Shown here one piece after another: positions 62,820 to 64,000 of a stretch of 64,000 nucleotides of DNA. How positions within the stretch are numbered: position 1 is the first letter of the stretch; the number at the start of each line of letters is the position of its first letter. The translations under genes were made by a program, and so were the position numbers. The stretch is from Rhynochetos jubatus. Its lineage: Eukaryota; Chordata; Aves; Eurypygiformes; Rhynochetidae. The stretch spans positions 1,861,501-1,925,500 of the forward strand of contig CM050651.1 in NCBI GenBank assembly GCA_027574665.1, in the 5' to 3' direction. A model generated the notes under the pieces. It saw only the letters and a list, made by a program, of their open reading frames with translations. It was not told the DNA's origin and searched no databases.

Positions 62820-64000
62820 CTACAAACTACTTCCCTAGCTCTGAGCTGTTGAAGGCACTGGTCTTTTTTCTAACCATATGCTTGATAGTGAATAATACAA
62901 AGACCCATCACCCTGCCTGTGTATGACTTTCTGTTTAGCCACAAACTGAACTAAGTGGCAGTGGTTTGACAGGCACTTTTTCCTTCTATATTTAAGGTGG
63001 CTTTTTTTTTTTAAAGGCCACGCATAATATGTTTTTTCAATTTAGCCTGAGTTGTGTTGTAGTGAGTGATTTTCTGCCAAGCTCTGGTTCCTTAATTTCT
63101 CAGCATTCATGAAAGTAAGTTTGTATTCACTTCCTCTCAGATTGTGTTATGATAATAGAAAGGCATCATGGTATGCCTTAAAATAGAGTGAATATGAAGT
63201 TTTGGTATACAGCATCCAAAAGCTACATAGAAAAATTAACATGGAAAATATGTTGTGCTAAAATTGATAGAGTAATTTAAAAGTGAACGGCATGAAGGGT
63301 GAAAAGTTCATATAGCTTTTACAAAATGTCTTGTGTTGTCCAGAGCTTCTATGAGAATTTACAGTTTCCATATGGATTATTGATTAATAAATATACATTG
63401 TGCTGAATTTGCAAACCTTGGAGTACATTTTCAGTACTTCAGTGTTAAGGAGGGGAGTTTGCGGAGGGGGCATGGGAGGGTGGAGCACGGGGAGATGGCA
63501 AGAATGTTGTGTTTGAATTTTACAGATAGGGAGTTTTTTCACAAGTCCCGAATTTTAGGAGGAAGGGAAGAGAGTAAATAATGGATCAGTCAGTGTCTTA
63601 TGAACTTTGGTTTGATAAGACTATTTTCTCATCTCAAACAACTTGGCCATTTTTTATAACCAGGTTTGCACTGTGCCTGGTGGTGGAAGGCAGGAAATGT
63701 GATCACATTCCTCTAGTCCTCTGCCAGTAAATCCAGAGCTGTCAGATGTAACTTGCATCAACTATAATACCCAGACTGAGAGAACTGTACTTATAAATTA
63801 ATCCTGTATTTAATAGTATCCCTGGTACTAGCGTATGTTGGGCAGTCTAGAAAAGAATCCCAGAATTTGATTGTTGTTAATATCACACTGGTTTATGTTC
63901 TGACATAAATTAAATTTGTATCATGTACTCCCAATAGTATATGGATTTACTATTATTGTGTTACTTGTTTGTTGTGGAATTCTCAGGACATTTGAGATGG
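62820..64000. other. Intergenic sequence to window end, nothing recognised
   Basis: AT-rich sequence with a short purine-rich patch at about 63450-63500. No exon, repeat family or RNA gene recognised. Confidence 0.55.

Noticed and set aside
1-64000. CRISPR arrays, bacterial operons or other prokaryotic systems
   Set aside because: The window is eukaryotic: spliced exons, CR1, LTRs and large introns; no regularly spaced repeats of CRISPR type are seen.

Overview
This is a stretch of a vertebrate nuclear genome, almost certainly a bird. It is AT-rich and mostly intronic or intergenic. It carries the 3' end of a CR1 LINE with a typical avian terminus, and several LTRs that resemble families widespread in birds. 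The CR1 and LTR family assignments come from memory of avian repeats, not from a search.

One protein-coding gene can be supported: the 3' end of INPP4B (inositol polyphosphate-4-phosphatase type II) on the + strand. Two internal exons (1744-1856 and 5774-5928) join in frame. The second carries the catalytic CX5R motif (CKSAKDR). A roughly 27-28 kb intron follows, and then two alternative terminal exons. The proximal one (32742-32916) encodes a tail ending in a hydrophobic membrane-spanning segment; this is the beta-type C-terminus known as a splice variant of mammalian 4-phosphatases. The distal one (34155-34287) encodes the usual soluble alpha tail ending in [11 protein letters not shown]. 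Both accept the same incoming phase, so splice choice at this point decides whether the enzyme is soluble or tail-anchored. A long 3' UTR probably runs to about 39.28 kb.

Layout: 1-1743, partial upstream intron; 1744-5928, two catalytic-domain exons and their intron; 5929-32741, giant intron with one CR1 insertion (26234-26613), a G22 tract (8434-8455) and simple repeats; 32742-34287, the two competing terminal exons with candidate poly(A) signals between them; 34288 to about 39275, 3' UTR; 39276-64000, intergenic sequence with no recognisable exon. The intergenic part holds a nearly full-length solo LTR (58079-59122), a reversed fragment of the same LTR family (46460-46671), two further LTR-like elements (50362-50808 minus, 62378-62819 plus) and a GC-rich patch (about 48950-49950).

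I see no new system, CRISPR array, RNA gene or second protein-coding gene. The short open reading frames elsewhere look like chance or repeat-derived frames. The most informative element is the overlooked-looking beta terminal exon and its surrounding splice and poly(A) signals.
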